Below are positions 37,381-51,200 of a stretch of 64,000 bases of DNA, one piece after another (positions within the stretch are counted from its first letter, which is position 1; the number at the start of each line of letters is the position of its first letter). Source of the DNA: Baylisascaris procyonis (lineage: Eukaryota > Nematoda > Chromadorea > Rhabditida > Ascarididae); contig JAZARR010000250.1 in NCBI GenBank assembly GCA_037389465.1, positions 2,666,001 to 2,730,000 on the forward strand, in the 5' to 3' direction. The notes under the pieces are model-generated. The model was given only the letters and a program-made list of their open reading frames with translations. It searched no databases and had not been told where the DNA came from. The position numbers were made by a program, and so were the translations under genes.

Positions 37381-39026
37381 AAACTACCATATTGGTCCCC
37401 CTAAATTCTGGATAAAGTAGATTTATGCCATCCTCATTCAAAACTATTGTAGCGTTATTTTCGTGCACATATATTTTGATCTTTGATCGAACTTCATTCG
37501 AATTTCGTCGTGGTCATGTAAGGTGGAGGTAGGTTAGAGTTGGCGATTTGAATAATTGAATGAACATTTGTTGGAATAGTGAATGAGGTTAATTCATTCT
37601 ATCGAAAGTAATTGTCTAATGTTGTCACCTCCATCACATTCCAATTGCCTCAATTTTAGGTTGCATCGGTATCGGGTGATCTCCGCAAAGCGTTGGATAT
37701 CCTCAGGCGTGCAGCACAGATCGCAATTGACAGCAAACATAAAAAACTTACTATGAAACATGTAATTTTGAAATTTGTTTAATAACTTCAATCCGCTTTT
37801 TGTTTTCTTCGTCTTGATAGCTATGAGCCCAGAATATAAAAGGAACCTAGTCGAAATATAAGTTGCTGATCAGCATTTCGGTTTTTTTGGTATCTATGGT
37901 AATTCAAAACAGTACCGTTTTTGGATATACACGCTTTGTTCGCTTTCTTTAGAATCGATCAATAAAAGCAAAAAAGTCTTACATTATCGTTTTTGAAAGC
38001 TTTTAAGGTTCAAGAGGCGGTGAAAGAGGCATCAACGACTGCAAGTGTCGAATTGGTCCGTTCGCTCTCGGTGCATTCGGAGCTCATTTTGCGTGCTGCC
38101 TTAGCCGAACAAGCCAGCTCTGGTATGTTGATTTGATTGCTTTTTTTGAGAGAGGCTTTTTTATCAGTCATTCACTATTATTTATATCGTCGTTTTAGTT
38201 ATATTCTCCCCTCTGTAATGTTCTTCGATTCCTTCCCAGCCTGCTGTGGTCTTAATTAATTTCATGATGAATCGAAAAGCTAAACCTATTTGAGAGAGAA
38301 ATTTCTGTGGGAAAGGAGTTGCATCCCCCAAACTGCTTGAGGGGATTTTCGATTCGAGATTAAACTGAAAAGTTTGTTTTATATTTCCGGGTGATTTTAG
38401 ATAAGAGAGCAGAATAAGGTTTTGAATTGAGAAAAGTTTCCTCCCGATTTCATTGAGGAATATTATATTAAGAAACTTAGTTTTTTAATGAAGTGGAGTA
38501 TAATAATCTCACTGGAGAAAGTCATTTCGCTGCTTATAAATTATAGGTCTCGATGAATTGCCATTCAGCGATCTTCTCAAGCAATATCGTTTGCAATGTC
38601 ACGTTTTCAAATTGCCACCTCTATCTATGAGTTCTGCTTATCGTAACGCTATGGAATTGTGTAGGTAAGGTTTTAACCAAGTTTTCTATCTTTGCTTATT
38701 TACCAATGCTAATAGGCCATTGAATTGTGAACGCTTAAATTTTGCATGGAAGCTGGCGACTTACCTTTCACTACCGCCATCTTTTTGTTGGCTATTTTAT
38801 ATGATTTATGATAATTAATTTGTATACTGAAGAGGTCATTATTGACATGATTGGTTCATAGAAGAGATTAGCATTGTTGATTTTGTTGAGCTTATATGTG
38901 TATTTCAGTATGCATTTGTTGGCGGCAGCACCTGGTTTCAACGCCTTCTCGAGACGCTTTCGTCTTGGATTGACCACATATGAGGCAAAATTCGCTTTGA
39001 AGCAAACAGCCATCCCGGTTTCATAG
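29116..39026 (+). CDS. orc-1: Origin recognition complex subunit 1 (ORC1, AAA+ ATPase)
   Basis: ORC1 is the ATP-hydrolysing large subunit of the complex that marks replication origins and, with CDC6, loads the MCM helicase. Inferred exons: 29116-29179, 29898-30031, 30673-30800, 30957-31033, 31445-31716, 32395-32555, 33161-33204, 33476-33561, 34434-34625, 35213-35355, 35800-35878, 36411-36560, 37078-37197, 37660-37761, 38008-38122, 38547-38664, 38909-39026. They sum to 2103 bases (700 aa plus stop). Residues 1-322 are basic and Ser/acid-rich, as expected for the unstructured ORC1 N-terminus; no BAH domain is evident by eye. Residues 323-585 are the AAA+ core (GVPGTGKT, LLVDE, AIANTLDLPER, RRVGSRLG, GDLRKALDILRRA). 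The rest is the winged-helix end. The ATG has context ACAAAAAATGG. The exon 4/5 junction is the weakest join. Confidence 0.92.
34434..34625 (+). CDS. orc-1: ORC1 exon 9: Walker A
   Basis: Begins the AAA+ domain: LHTSQLPEHLPCREGEFEQI, then the nucleotide-binding P-loop GVPGTGKT (about residues 374-381) followed by TATVIQ. The LPCRE element before the P-loop is typical of ORC1/CDC6. Acceptor GTTTCAG, donor GTTAGA, both phase 0. Confidence 0.95.
35213..36560 (+). CDS. orc-1: ORC1 exons 10-12: Walker B and sensor 1
   Basis: Exon 10 (35213-35355) encodes FDFIMVNGMEVADPKEMFAE. Exon 11 (35800-35878) ends in Walker B, LVLLVDE. Exon 12 (36411-36560) continues directly LDLLCTKRQDVVYDIFNW, then sensor 1 (AIANTLDLPERLL) and the arginine-bearing RRVGSRL. 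Exon order and spacing match metazoan ORC1. Confidence 0.95.
35356..35799 (+). other. ORC1 intron 10 with a 78-base tandem duplication
   Basis: Contains a short G run at about 35413-35421 and two adjacent 78-base copies (35601-35678 and 35679-35756). The acceptor TGTTTCAG ends at 35799. Confidence 0.7.
35601..35756. repeat. Tandem duplication, 2 x 78 bases
   Basis: Both copies begin CGCTCAACATTTCGATGG and end GATAATGGATATTTG. They differ only near the A run and following G/T, so the duplication is recent or homogenised. It lies wholly within an ORC1 intron. Confidence 0.9.
37078..39026 (+). CDS. orc-1: ORC1 exons 13-17: AAA+ lid, sensor 2 and winged helix
   Basis: Exon 13 (37078-37197) encodes GLNRMCFQPYDHDEISSII. 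Exon 14 (37660-37761) has the sensor 2 motif GDLRKALDILRRAAQIA. Exons 15-17 encode the helical C-terminus (VELVRSLSVHSELILRAALA, LKQYRLQC, RRFRLGLTTYEAKFALKQ) and end at TAG 39024-39026. Exons 13 and 15 use acceptors ending TTTAAG rather than TTTCAG. Confidence 0.93.
37289..37386. repeat. 98-base palindrome: (AT)n with 10-base inverted arms
   Basis: A (TA)n tract (37298-37377) is flanked by TAGTTTGGCA on the left and its exact reverse complement TGCCAAACTA on the right. The whole 98 bases could extrude as a perfect hairpin or cruciform. It lies in ORC1 intron 13. Confidence 0.9.
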
Positions 39027-40178
39027 AAAATTTGAACGAAATGATTTCATTTAATGCAAGAATGATGGAAGAAATCATATGGGTCTCTTTTAATGGGCAA
39101 TAGGTATTGTCAGATTTTTATTTCGAAATCTACTATGAGACGATACACTTGAATAATATTGCAAGTTGTTGTTCATATTCTATTTTTTGATTGTTTTTTG
39201 TTATTCCATTTTTTAATTTTATCTTTTTATCTTGTAATCTTTCTTGTAATGCGTAATATCCACTGTTTTATGTGTTTTTCAATGCTCTAAAATAGTTTTA
39301 AAGTTTTGAACTAGAGATTTTGTTTTATTTAATATCTCCTTTAAAATGACTGAGCGAATGGTAGCTCTTTTCCTTGAAATTCAGATAAAACAGTATTCAA
39401 CAGATATTTCGCTTGTGGTGCTCTTATTGCATGAGTAGTGGAGATGTCTAATATGCGATGGATTAATCGTTAGGAAGGGCTGTAAATTTGGCTTGGAAAA
39501 GGGTATCTATAAACCGAGTGTAGTTTAAGGTTTCATTACTCAGGTACATCATGTTTTAGCATCGGTATTGACCATTTGTGTCTTATGTTTTTGCCTTCCC
39601 TCCTCTTATATCTGCTCATTTTTCATTTCATTGTTTCATAGATATTAATCTGCTGTTGTGTAGCTTCGCTAGAGAGAATCTATTGCTTTTAGGTAACATT
39701 GATTTTTATACTCAATGTTACGCTAATCCTCTCCTACATGGCTAACTCAGTAAATTTCCATTCCCGTGCTTGCATAAATTTACCATCGTTTACTATTGAA
39801 TTTCGTCCAGCTCCATGATTCCTTGATATCCAATATACCATTCCATGATTTGAATTTTTTTTTTTCATTTGTTTCAATTTGTTTTTGTTGTATTCAATGA
39901 GCTGAACTGTATTGATGCGTTTACTTTATAATGCGTTACTTAAATATGCTATTTTTATTCGGTACATTGTTGTTGTGGTTTTTCTTTGAATCACTTATTC
40001 ATTTTTGTTTATAATGAGCGTCTTGATTTTATTGTTGATGACTGACTGTATGTGAAATGATCTTTTCTATATTCATTTTGTCGACCTCTTTTTGTCGTTA
40101 TTTATGAGTTGAATACGCTGTTTATTTTACACTTGGGAATTGCGCATTAAATATCATCACAATAGTAACAGTTAAAAG

Positions 40179-40247
40179 ATGCATTCGAAAGAAAAATCTT
40201 TGATCTGGCGTTTTGATGGTGAACCAAATTGGGCGGCCATTGGGAGT
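40179..40247 (+). CDS. Candidate upstream exon, possibly an alternative first exon of the heat-shock gene
   Basis: ATG at 40179 starts a 23-codon frame beginning MHSKEKSLIWRFDGE and ending before a good donor GTGAGT, phase 0. A TAA lies two codons upstream. Phase 0 would allow splicing either to 46263 (CGC then the MSRIYES start) or to the exon at 47444. Codon composition looks coding. No homology is known to me, and the distance is 6-7 kb, so this is a weak call. Confidence 0.25.
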
Positions 40248-41148
40248 GTGAGTTTGATGCGCAAGCAAACTGACATTTCTACTATGAAGTTGTTACAATA
40301 AAGGAACATAAGATGGCACATAGTTTCTATAGGTATTGCTTTTCTAGGATCGTCTGGAAATTTTTCTGGATCCCTAAGATTCGATGGGAATAGCGAAGGT
40401 GAGAAATGTTGAACACATCTAAAACAAGCAAAGAATTCGAAGTTGATGAGAAGGCAGCTGAAATGGTCTATATAGACCAAGTGGTGAGATGCGTATATTG
40501 CTTTTTTTGTGAAGCAGAATGGTGAGTTGAAGCGGAGAGACAATCTTCGTTTTGAAAGATGGAGATTTTCATCATCGATTCGGAGGGAACATCCTGTTTC
40601 TAGAAATGAGTGTAGTAAATTTTTGGATTAATGTATTCAGACTGGAATTTTATGGGATGCTCTTAGGGAAAGTTGTCATTTTTCACTGCAGGAATTGTTT
40701 TGGCGATTGTTATGGGAAAACATTCCTCATCAGGTGACGTTAGAGGGCATGAGATGAGAGAAGAAGAGATGAAAATGGAAAATATGAGGGAAGACAGAAT
40801 CAAGTTCGTTGTAGCTACTTCATTTTGAAGCTGCAGAATGATGCTTCTTCAAGTCGCAAGTTCATGTAAGCAGAATAGAGGAGCGGAGAAAGAGTTGGGG
40901 TTAGGAAGAGTGAGCTTGCCATTTTCATAGGAACCAAAAAAGGAAGGTGGAGCCATCCAGTTGAAATTTGACACATTTTGTTAACAAAAGTCGTAAAAGA
41001 AAGATGCAAATGTTGTTGTTCGACATATTGCAGACAAATGCATTTGTCATCAAGCATTCGCAAATGCTAAATGAAGATGTGCGTTGTTCAGATGAACGCC
41101 GTCAACTGCCAATGTTTTCCCACACATTATTTTATTATTATTTGAAGC

Positions 41149-41149
<1 letters not shown>

Positions 41150-41230
<81 letters not shown>
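41150..41230. repeat. (AT)n microsatellite
   Basis: 81 bases of alternating A and T with no inverted flanks, between ORC1 and the heat-shock gene. Confidence 0.95.
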
Positions 41231-41234
<4 letters not shown>

Positions 41235-43114
41235 CGTGTAGTAAATGATAAAACAACTAAATACTCTCGTGATATATATTTGCGTCTTCTGATAATTACC
41301 TTATCAGTGAGATAAGCCAATGAATGGTTGATATACATATATGGGGACGTACATTAAAGATAAAATAACTGAACATTCTCCTTACATGCATATCTTCTTA
41401 TTGTTCATAAATTGTCTCCGAAAGTAGAATTAATTAAATTTCATCTCTATATGCATTACGAATCTATAAAATATAATATTTAAATATAGGCTCTACAAAC
41501 TAAATAATTTCGATAAAAGTTACCGAAGTTCAATAGTGCCATAATTTCGTATTATTTTATATTCCGTGAAAAATTATTACCATACAGATTACTTAACTTT
41601 AATCTTAACTAAGCATTTAAGTGAAAACGATTCTCAAAAAAATTTATTTTTCAAAAATTTATATTTATATTTCCGGTTATCAATATAATGAGTGATAACA
41701 TTTATTACTTGCATATTTTTGTGTTTTTTTCTTCAATGAAATTTTCTTTCTTTATTAAGCTATTAACTACTTATTGATTCAAAACATAAATTCTAATCTA
41801 TTACTACTAATCTCTAAGAATTAAACGTTAGTTTGCAACATAATTTGCATATTAGCAATATAAGTGCACATTTCAAAGCGGCAATGAGCAATGATGCAGA
41901 TGGTGTTTAGGCTTATATGATAAATAGTGTGCTTAGTAGCGTCGTTCCAACATGCCTATCGCTTCTTTTACGATCGATTTTGCTTATCTTATAGCACACT
42001 CCATATATGTCAATATTTCAATAGAGTGATTTTTATTAGATCACTATCCTTCTTTATTTTCCCAAAAAAAAAAAAAAATTGAATTGTTTAGATCTATATC
42101 TCTCAAATAGTCTAAATAATAGTTTTATTTAATTTAATTACTGCTTTAATAGGGATAAACTTAAATAATTCAATAAATAAGTGATCGATGTAGAATTAAC
42201 ATTTTAGTTGCGTTATTGATGAGGAATAACGTTATGACAATTTAATTTCACCTTTTTTTTTTTTTAAATGAAACAATGGAAGCGATCGTTCAATTTCAAT
42301 GCTTCAAAATAATTCAATATATGACGATGTTTTAATGAATCAGCTTGTTTTTGCTCGTTGCGTTTCTTTGCTGCTTATTCATCTCTTAGCGCATATAATC
42401 ATTCCCTATGAATTCCACATCTATATGCTTTTTATTTCTTTTAGCGTCTCAAATTTTATCGACAACAAATTTCTTTCTATCTTATATGAGAAAAGAAATT
42501 CATACTAAGCGTTTAAATATATTAAAATAGCTGATTGCTAGTGGAAGAATTTCTTGATCCTTTGCAATTATTTGTTGTTGCATATCAAAGATAAAAGTTG
42601 AGCGCGGTATGAGTAAGACTATTAAAGAAATTACATAAAGCAGTCGTGCACCATATTTTAAGCTGAAAGGGATCGGCAATGCTGGAGAATTCGAGCTCCC
42701 ATGTAGGGTGTTCGGATGGACCTGTCATCGACATTGCATTGATATTACTATACATATCGCTCGTCATAACGTCACGTGATAGTCATGAGAAAGCAGTTGG
42801 ACCCATCAGTCATCGCACTGATCTCTGATATCAAACTTCCTGGTCGAAGTGATTTAAATACTTTGAGACACACCTAAAGCACTATCAACTGGAATGTACC
42901 TGATGATTTTGACGAGAAAGCATCACACTTCTCCTTCTTCATTCCCTCCTCTCCCTTACCCTCCCTCCTTTCCTCTTTCCAGACCCCCCTTAACACAAGA
43001 AGACGTCCGAGAAACCGTTCCTTTCAAAAATAGTTCGAACGCATTCAATTTCTGTGGAGTTGAACACTGCAAATTAAAACATTAACAAGCATATAATCTT
43101 AGCTGAATAGGCAG

Positions 43115-43258
43115 CTGTTAGTGCGTGAAAAGGGCGATATTCTGTACTCGCGATGCGGGAAAAGGTGTCCTCAGAACCTACAAGAAGCCTCTGACGAACT
43201 TCGCGGAAGGTGCAAGATTGTAGCCAATCCCGAACTGCAGTTTATATATGAGTTTTAA
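43115..43258 (+). CDS. Unassigned coding-like frame, 47 codons plus stop
   Basis: Follows an AG acceptor-like site (AATAGGCAG) and reads LLVREKGDILYSRCGKRC... to ...ELQFIYEF and TAA. It is hydrophilic with three cysteines and has no ATG near the start, so if real it is a last exon. A second + frame is also open across part of it. I do not recognise it. Confidence 0.2.
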   Translation: MLVREKGDILYSRCGKRCPQNLQEASDELRGRCKIVANPELQFIYEF

Positions 43259-46256
43259 GCTCTTACTGCTCAAGCTCCTTAGGGCACCACTGAATTCTTA
43301 GAATCAATCCCCCTCCCTTATCTTTTGGGTCACATAAAAATATATCGTTGAAGATCTGAAAACTTCAGCAATGTTTATAGAAGAGAGTTCGACGATTTCC
43401 TTCAAAAAATTTCACAGAGGCATATCGCGTACAATGGACAAAGCCGAAAATTGTGTAAGATTAAATTTGCGTCGCGAATCTTCTTCTTATTCATTCTAAG
43501 CTCTGTTGACGTTGTAAAGAACATCTCTCTTTATGATTCAGGTGGACATCGTCAATTATTCCTTTTTATTCAAAAAATAGCTCTTACTCTATCCTTAGAT
43601 GCTTTCTTGAGAATCTAAAATGCAAATGTAATAATGTATCTGATAGCAATTGTTCTTTATTACCAAATTAAAGGTATCACATTATTTTATGGGATTCTGA
43701 TATATTACATCTGTATCGTTTAAACATTAGCAAAGAAAAGAATATTGAATCGAATTCCCATGTGAAAAATTCTGATGTCGTTTCATAGAGAGAAGAAAAG
43801 CTTACTCAATGCCATACGTATTCTGACACCAGAGTAGTCGTCAAGCCATAAACCAGTATTACTCTTCTGCATTAACCGCTTCGCTTTCATTTCACTCACT
43901 TCAGTGATTTTCATGTGTACATCAATGCAATTTCACAATGCATCCAACTGTTCATATTAATGGTAGAAATAATGTGCTCATTTCATCGTTTTTGTGCGTT
44001 TATACATTGTATTTTTTATAAAATTTCAATGATTTTGTGTTTATTGTGGACCGCCTCTTGCAATCATATTTAACAATTAGCGACTCCGGAATCGAATTCC
44101 TCTCAAAATTCAATCGTTTGTTAATTTAAATCGAATCTCTCAATCATCCACTATTTACAAAACATTGAAATGTGTTCTGCATTGTTATAGAGTAATTTGA
44201 CTGTAGAATTGTCTATCGTTGGTCAGGTTATCAATGAAAACTTACATATTTTGCTTTGTTCAGTGGAAAACGCTACGTGAATTTATAGGGCGATAGATGC
44301 GTTGTCCTGAATAACTCTGAATGAATATTTGGCCATTGCTTTTAAATAGAATTTATTTGTTTGCCGTTTATTGGAACATTATTGGCTCTTTTTATCTGCT
44401 GAGGAAATGGCATCCACATTCAAATAAAACAATGATTTTAAGCAAAAGAAGTTGTTTTAATATATATTAAATTTTGAATTATCTTACCCTTCAAAGGTTT
44501 TGTATTCAAAAGCTATTTTATGCATTTTTGTAAGTTGTTTGTAAAAGCATCTCATGATAAAAAAGATTTTTATGCATTTTATATAATTAATGTCTCATTT
44601 TTTATACGTTTTAAACGTTCGAATTATGCTACTAATAAAAGCCATTTTAAATTATAGCTCTTAATTTAAATTTTTTATGGTTAAGTTTATTTATTACGTC
44701 TAAATTATTCTCTAAATTTTTTTAATGACTTAAATAATATCTAAATTATTTAAATTATTTAATCTGTTATGACTTACAAATTGATTCGATTCATTTCTAG
44801 ATCATATATCGATGTCTCCATTTCTTGATAATATATAAAAGTATATTTTGATGCATTGATGCACTTTAATCAACTCGTCGGCGTTTTTATAAAGACGAAT
44901 AAAGCATAACTATCCGGCATTTATTTTTAGACTAGCAATAAATTAATAAATTCCAATAGAAAAAATGAAAAAAAAAGTTCCTTTTTTTAGCCGAAGAAAA
45001 TGTGGGAATGGCATTGCCTCTTTGCGGAAGTTGAGAACTGATGCAGCAATAGTGCGATTAAAGATCTCATTGTGTTGAATGTATGCTCATTGAGGTGGGG
45101 ATTCTTTGTTGGCTGTGTGATGTTCATAGAAAACCTTTCGAATACGTCTAACCTCGTTGAGTAAACAAATACGTGCACTCTAAGCATCGCATGTTCATTT
45201 CATCTATCCAATGAACTACCAATTTCGCATGCGAATTCTTCATTATTAATGCTTTTAAATTACCAAACATTTCATGAAGCATTGAAAGCGATAACGTTAG
45301 ATCATCCGATTGGCAGGTGAGAATATGATTGGATTTTTTTTTGCAGTTTCGAAAATTTAAATATTAGCAAGCGAATGATGATGATTCATGGGATATAGTG
45401 GAGGCCTTTAAGTTCCATTTTTGTCACCCCTTCCCGCCCCCCCCCCCTCAGCAGCTAGTTAACAGGTCGGTTAGGTGAGTCCTATTTAAATATGCAATGC
45501 AATTAAATTTCGCTCTTATTGCTTTCTACAACCACTAAGGGGTACTAAATTGTGCATGTGAAAAGTGTTGTGGTCCAGGAACAACGAATTGTACGTCATA
45601 TCTATCTGTATAAGGAATATTGTGGTTTAGGTCATATAAAGCAAGTGATAAATGAGAATTATGGATTTTTGGGAGCTTTCTATACTCGTGGCGTAGTTTT
45701 TTTTTATTTTACTTTAGTTGCAATGCGCATCTTTTGATATTGTGAAGAATTTCGCCTATGATCTCTTGATGATGGTTGACTATAACTTATTCTATATGAT
45801 TTAATATTGATATTGAAAAATAAATAAAACATTAATATATTTCTTTGAATTTCTTGTTGTATGCAATTTTTTTTGATTAATTTAAGCAAATAACTAATAT
45901 TTTAATGAAGCATTTTTTTAAAGTTTATAAACTTAAGAAAGTTTAAGATGTTGCATAATACGATATAATATGTTTATATTACTGCCACCCAAAATGAACT
46001 GTTTAGAAGCTCTAACCATATATGCAAAAACGTTGAAATAAATTCGATTTTTTTTTTTAATTTTCATATGGAATATCTTTTCTGAATAATTCCCGAATTT
46101 GATATGAGCTGTTGATGAATGTTGGATACATTTTGAAATAGTGTATGCAATATGAACGAACGTAAATAGACGATGATAGAAGAGGAAGCGATGGAACGCG
46201 TGCGGTGCACATTGTTTGTATTGAATGGTATTGTACGTATGTGTATGTATGTGTGC

Positions 46257-46262
46257 TTATAG
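46257..46262 (+). other. Splice acceptor just before the heat-shock start codon
   Basis: CTTATAG ends at 46262, three bases before ATG 46266. In nematodes such a site at a 5' end is commonly a spliced-leader trans-splice acceptor. The intervening CGC is in frame with the ATG, so cis-splicing from an upstream coding exon would also work. Confidence 0.4.
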
Positions 46263-46798
46263 CGCATGTCCCGTATCTACGAGTCTGGTGAATATTACCA
46301 AAAAGTAAAGGAAACTGGCAACGGTTTGGTGAGTTCATTTTCACTTTTTACGCTTAATATTTTTTATTCGGCTTATTTGAGTTGTGTATTTTCGATGCGT
46401 TATATGAGTTTTCGTTAATTTTCTTTTACTTTCTTATTATTGATCAAAGAATCTAAGCTCTATTCATTTATTGATGGTACTCAACTTTCAATAAGTTTAC
46501 TAAATTTAAGTCGTAATAATATTGGGAAAGGAGGGAGGGGATGAATTCTATAGAATTTTTATAGTTGAAACTTTGATCATGATTTTGATGTGCCGAACGT
46601 CCTGAAACGTTAGATCTTTTCTTATAGCTGGCCATAGTTTCCCATCATCGAGATATTGAGAGATATTAAGCTAGTATATCTTTAAAGTTATAAGTGGACA
46701 GCGTGAGGAAATTATTCAAAATGTTCTCGTTTGAATTTTACCATTTTCAAAAATCAATCAATCAATCAATCAATCAATCAGTCAATCAATCAATCGAT

Positions 46799-46837
<39 letters not shown>

Positions 46838-48236
46838 TATTGATTGATTGATTGATTGCTGTATTAATAATTCGATCAGTTTTTACTATCTTCCTCAGAT
46901 TCAGTTTTTATTTCTTTTTGAAAACATCACACGTAATCGATGGGAGTTGATCTTCGTTGCACATAGATGTACCAACCGGTTCTGTTGTTAAATACTATAG
47001 TTAGAAATATTTCATTGCTCACCTGACATATGATGAATGTTTTCCATATGAAGCCGTATTTGTGCAACATTCTAATGTTTATATCGATAGCACCACATTA
47101 ATATAATCGATCATGACGTAATCGATTTTTGCAAATCAGTGAAACAAAGTTTAACTCATATAAGAATATTCACACAATCGAAGGCATATTTATATGCTCT
47201 AGTTTATTAAATTCAGAAATATTCTTCTCTACAAATGCATACTAAATAGCAGTTCAATATGGATAACAATTTCCGCTTTATTACTTTCAAATAGCTTTGT
47301 CAAAACTTGCACTTAACATCATGAGGCTTTATATGTTTCATTATAGAAGCACTGATCGATAAGATTTGTTCAAAAGAATTAAATGATATTCTTAGTTATT
47401 TGATCTATTACGATGCGCTTGAAATGTTATTAAATCATTTCAGGAACGTGAATATCTCGAAGAGGAAAAGTGGAGGCGTAGAGATCCATTCGATGATGAG
47501 TTCTTCAATCGTGGATCATCGACAAATCCAAATCGCAGTGGTTCTAGATTTTCTCAGCCATCATCCCTTCGAAATGTGTAAATAATATTGCCTATTTTAT
47601 TCGGAAAAATTGTCGCAAGCACGAACTTGAGAAGAATTCGATTTTCCAATATATTGCATTTATTTTTATTAAATTTATGTGCTTTTAATTAATAAGCCGT
47701 CCTATAATTGCTGATCACATGCAACTTTTTTCGAATCATCTTATTCCATTGGTCTCAGTAATGCCGTTTGGGTTTTGAGTCTATTCTTTCTCAGTTAGCA
47801 ACTAACTTATGCCGCTCTATTCTGTAATTTTCTATCGTACTCTCAGAGCACAACTATAGAACGTTAGCTGCATTGTGTTAGATAGTCCAGTGGAGGGATA
47901 TTAGTTAAATTATTAAAGGATATTAAATTAAAAGATATTAAATTTCACTGGCCATCGACAGTGATGGAATTAGGCGAAAAAATCTGGTATTATGGCTCAA
48001 TTTGCCTAAAATAAAAGCTTTTTGGCTAATTATGACAGAATTTTATAAGTTTTTTGCAAATATCACTTTAACTATTGGACGGTACTATCATATGCTGCAG
48101 CTGAAAAAATCACAATCATCATCTTTTTATGCTTATTACGTTTGACATAAATATTATGCATTGAAACTTGTGCTACCTATAACTTTCTGTAAATTTTACA
48201 TACATTTCTTATTTGATATTTATTTACTTCTAACGT

Positions 48237-48279
<43 letters not shown>

Positions 48280-51200
48280 TTTTTTTATTTAGACAATAGC
48301 GAAACATCAAAATAATTTTTCTATAGGCTTTAGAATTCAACATGTAAAAAGCTTTCTGCGACTTTAGTATTTAGCGCAATTTAGACTGTTTCCTAACGCA
48401 CTTGAGAAGCATTGTTAGTGTTGTTTACTTTGAGAGTAAACTATGTGAAGGGAAATTTTTGTGAGCGCATCAATAAGCCGTAAATTTGCACATTGTGGAG
48501 CCGTAATTCAGCCGTTTTACTCGTTTAACTTTGAAATTCACCTTTAAGAGCAATTGTGCATCTGAACGCTGCTGAGTCTATTTGTTTTGCAGAGAGCGAT
48601 CTTTTGCCGATGAACGAGACTTCCAGCAAAAATCATCACGGTCATTGCTTTTTATTCTTTCAATATTTCTTATTGTTATTCGTTAAATATAGTATCCGGA
48701 TGAATAGTTAGAGAACTGGAGCTGGATTCTTCGATTCTTTCGGGATCATCCCATCTGGGATTGTTTGAAGATGGATCATCCCATCCAGGATTGTTTGAAG
48801 ATGGATCATCCCATCTAGGATTATTTGAAGATAAAACTTTTAGTGATTGTGCTATTGCCCTATATGAAAGAATGCGTTCTTAATGATTTGAATGCTATCC
48901 ATGAGAATATTGTTTCGAATTTGCACTATTTGAAACTTCCCAGTATTAGATATTGCTCTACATGTGATCTAGACTAAACGGCACCTTTTATAATCATTTG
49001 AAAATGCTTGGCAAATATGACAATATAAGATGAGTTTACGTAAATCGATTTACTGCTTTCCATTTATTGACTTGTGGTTTTCTTCTCAAATATTTACATT
49101 TCACCTATGCACTTGTATGCGAATTATTTTTATAATCGTTTAAAATTGCGTAAAAAATGATGGAGTGATTTTACTACTTGAAAATATTGCAGCATTGCAA
49201 TATGGCATATGCTTAAATGTTTTTAAATAATATTTGCAAAAATTTTACAAAAATTTTCTATGAATTTGAAATTTTTGCAGTATAAAATGAAATGTTTAGT
49301 AAATAATGAAAGCATTTGATTTGCATATTTTGGTTGTGCGATGAGCTTTTTTTTTTCCTTTTTTTGGTATACGACGATTATATTTAGTGAATTCAATAGT
49401 GTAGACTAATCTCTGTTTCGATCGATCGTCATCTATATGAGTCGATAGCATTTAGTTTATTGCATGATTTGCAAATCAATTTGTTCATGGTTTATTGTGT
49501 GATTCTCAAATCTATTTTATTCTTGATCAGTGATCGACTTAAAGCGATTTTATTTTTGTTCAAATGAATTGTGCAATGATCGAGAGCAGCGAAAATGATT
49601 ATTTAAAACATTTTTTTTAAATTTTTTAAGCATCAATTTAAGTATCAAGCATCTAAGCATTTATGCATTTTTAAGCATTATTTTTTAAGCATTAATGGGA
49701 GCGGTTGGTTTATTGTAAAAAGTGTAAACAAGTATCATAACATTTATGAATACAATTCTTGACGATATGTTTCCGCCTTATTCACATTCATTTCGAAGGT
49801 GGACTTCAAATCCTTTCTACGATTTGTTGCAAAAGTCGATTTTTGCATCGGCTAGCATTGTGATTTTGAATTGCCAATTTGCATTGTGTTACGTATAATT
49901 ATCTTTTCTCTATTATAGAGTATCTTCTTACATAGCTTCCCCTTTTTCACCTTTAATTAACTGGAGGCAGTTAAAATATACCGTGATGATTATAAGATTT
50001 ATTAAAAAATATTAGCTCGCATATCTTTTAGAATGAGGAGTTATCGCAATGAAATACGAATGGATGACTGTCCATCACGACAGCGTTCAACTCCGCCTGC
50101 TTATAGGGATGAACCACCTGTATACAGCATCATTAACGTATGCTTAAATTATTTGAAATTGAAATAAACCTGAAATTCTTCCAGAAATGCGAAAAAGAAA
50201 TTCATCCATCATATGTGGTTGCAGTTGGAATTACGTCTGCGTTATAGACAGTGAAAAGCAAACGATGAAGCATAGGAAAAAGTCTACGGACTTATTGCTT
50301 CGATTGCTTGAAAAATGAGATTTTCGACTTTTATCGGTGCTTTGCTATGTGCATGCCGATTTAATCGTTTAATTTGCAGTAGGGAATCATAGCCAATTGC
50401 AACGTTTGAAATATAGAATTTATAAGGAAATCGATCGTATAAAAATCTTTTATCTTTTCAGCCATTTAAAAAAGTTTTTTTTTTTAATTAACCAGCGTTC
50501 CATCAGTGTAAACAAGGAATGCAAAGAATTGTCTAAAATCATAAAATTTATATCTTCCATAACTAAGAATAGAAATTTTGTAGATTTAATTTCTTTTTTA
50601 TAGAAATATATAAAAAATTATAATTTTTAAAAACTATTTATGAAATTATAGCCAAATTTTGATATCAGAATTTATCTAATAATTAATAAGTACCACCTAA
50701 CTGTATTTTTAGATCTTTTCGTCTTCCATTTTTCTAATATTTAAATAACGTATTTACAAATGAATAGATTTTCTGTTTCTTATCAATAAGTCTCTCTTTT
50801 TTTTTTAGAGTAGACCATCGGATTATAGCTCGCGCACCGATTTTCACGATGAAAAGCCTCCACAGGTGATAAACATTTGTGATTTGCACTACGCTTTACT
50901 ATAAAATATGCTTCTTGATTGATTTTGAAAAAACCATCCTCACATTTTGTTATTTTGCCTGCTAAGTGAATATGAAACATTTGTGTGATGATTTATGATT
51001 GGTATTGCCAGCCGAAAATAGTCAACAAATAAGTTCTGTAGTAAATGCAGAAAGCGATCTTTCTACCATTTCGTTGAACGTAGTGATTAGCAGTCACAAC
51101 TAGCTGATCCCGAAGATATTTTAAGCATTCAATGAATGATGCCTTGAGTCGACTGTGTTAACCCTTGTTTTGCTTCCTGATGTCTTGGCAATATATTCGA

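Larger units (their letters stand above)
39027..46265. other. Intergenic region between ORC1 and the small heat-shock gene
   Basis: 7.2 kb. It holds an (AT)n tract (41150-41230), a pyrimidine-rich stretch (about 42928-42980), C runs (near 45438) and several coding-like islands (40170-41110, 42640-42780, 43115-43258, 44988-45110) described as findings. No protein family was recognised in any of them. The rest is AT-rich and featureless. Confidence 0.5.
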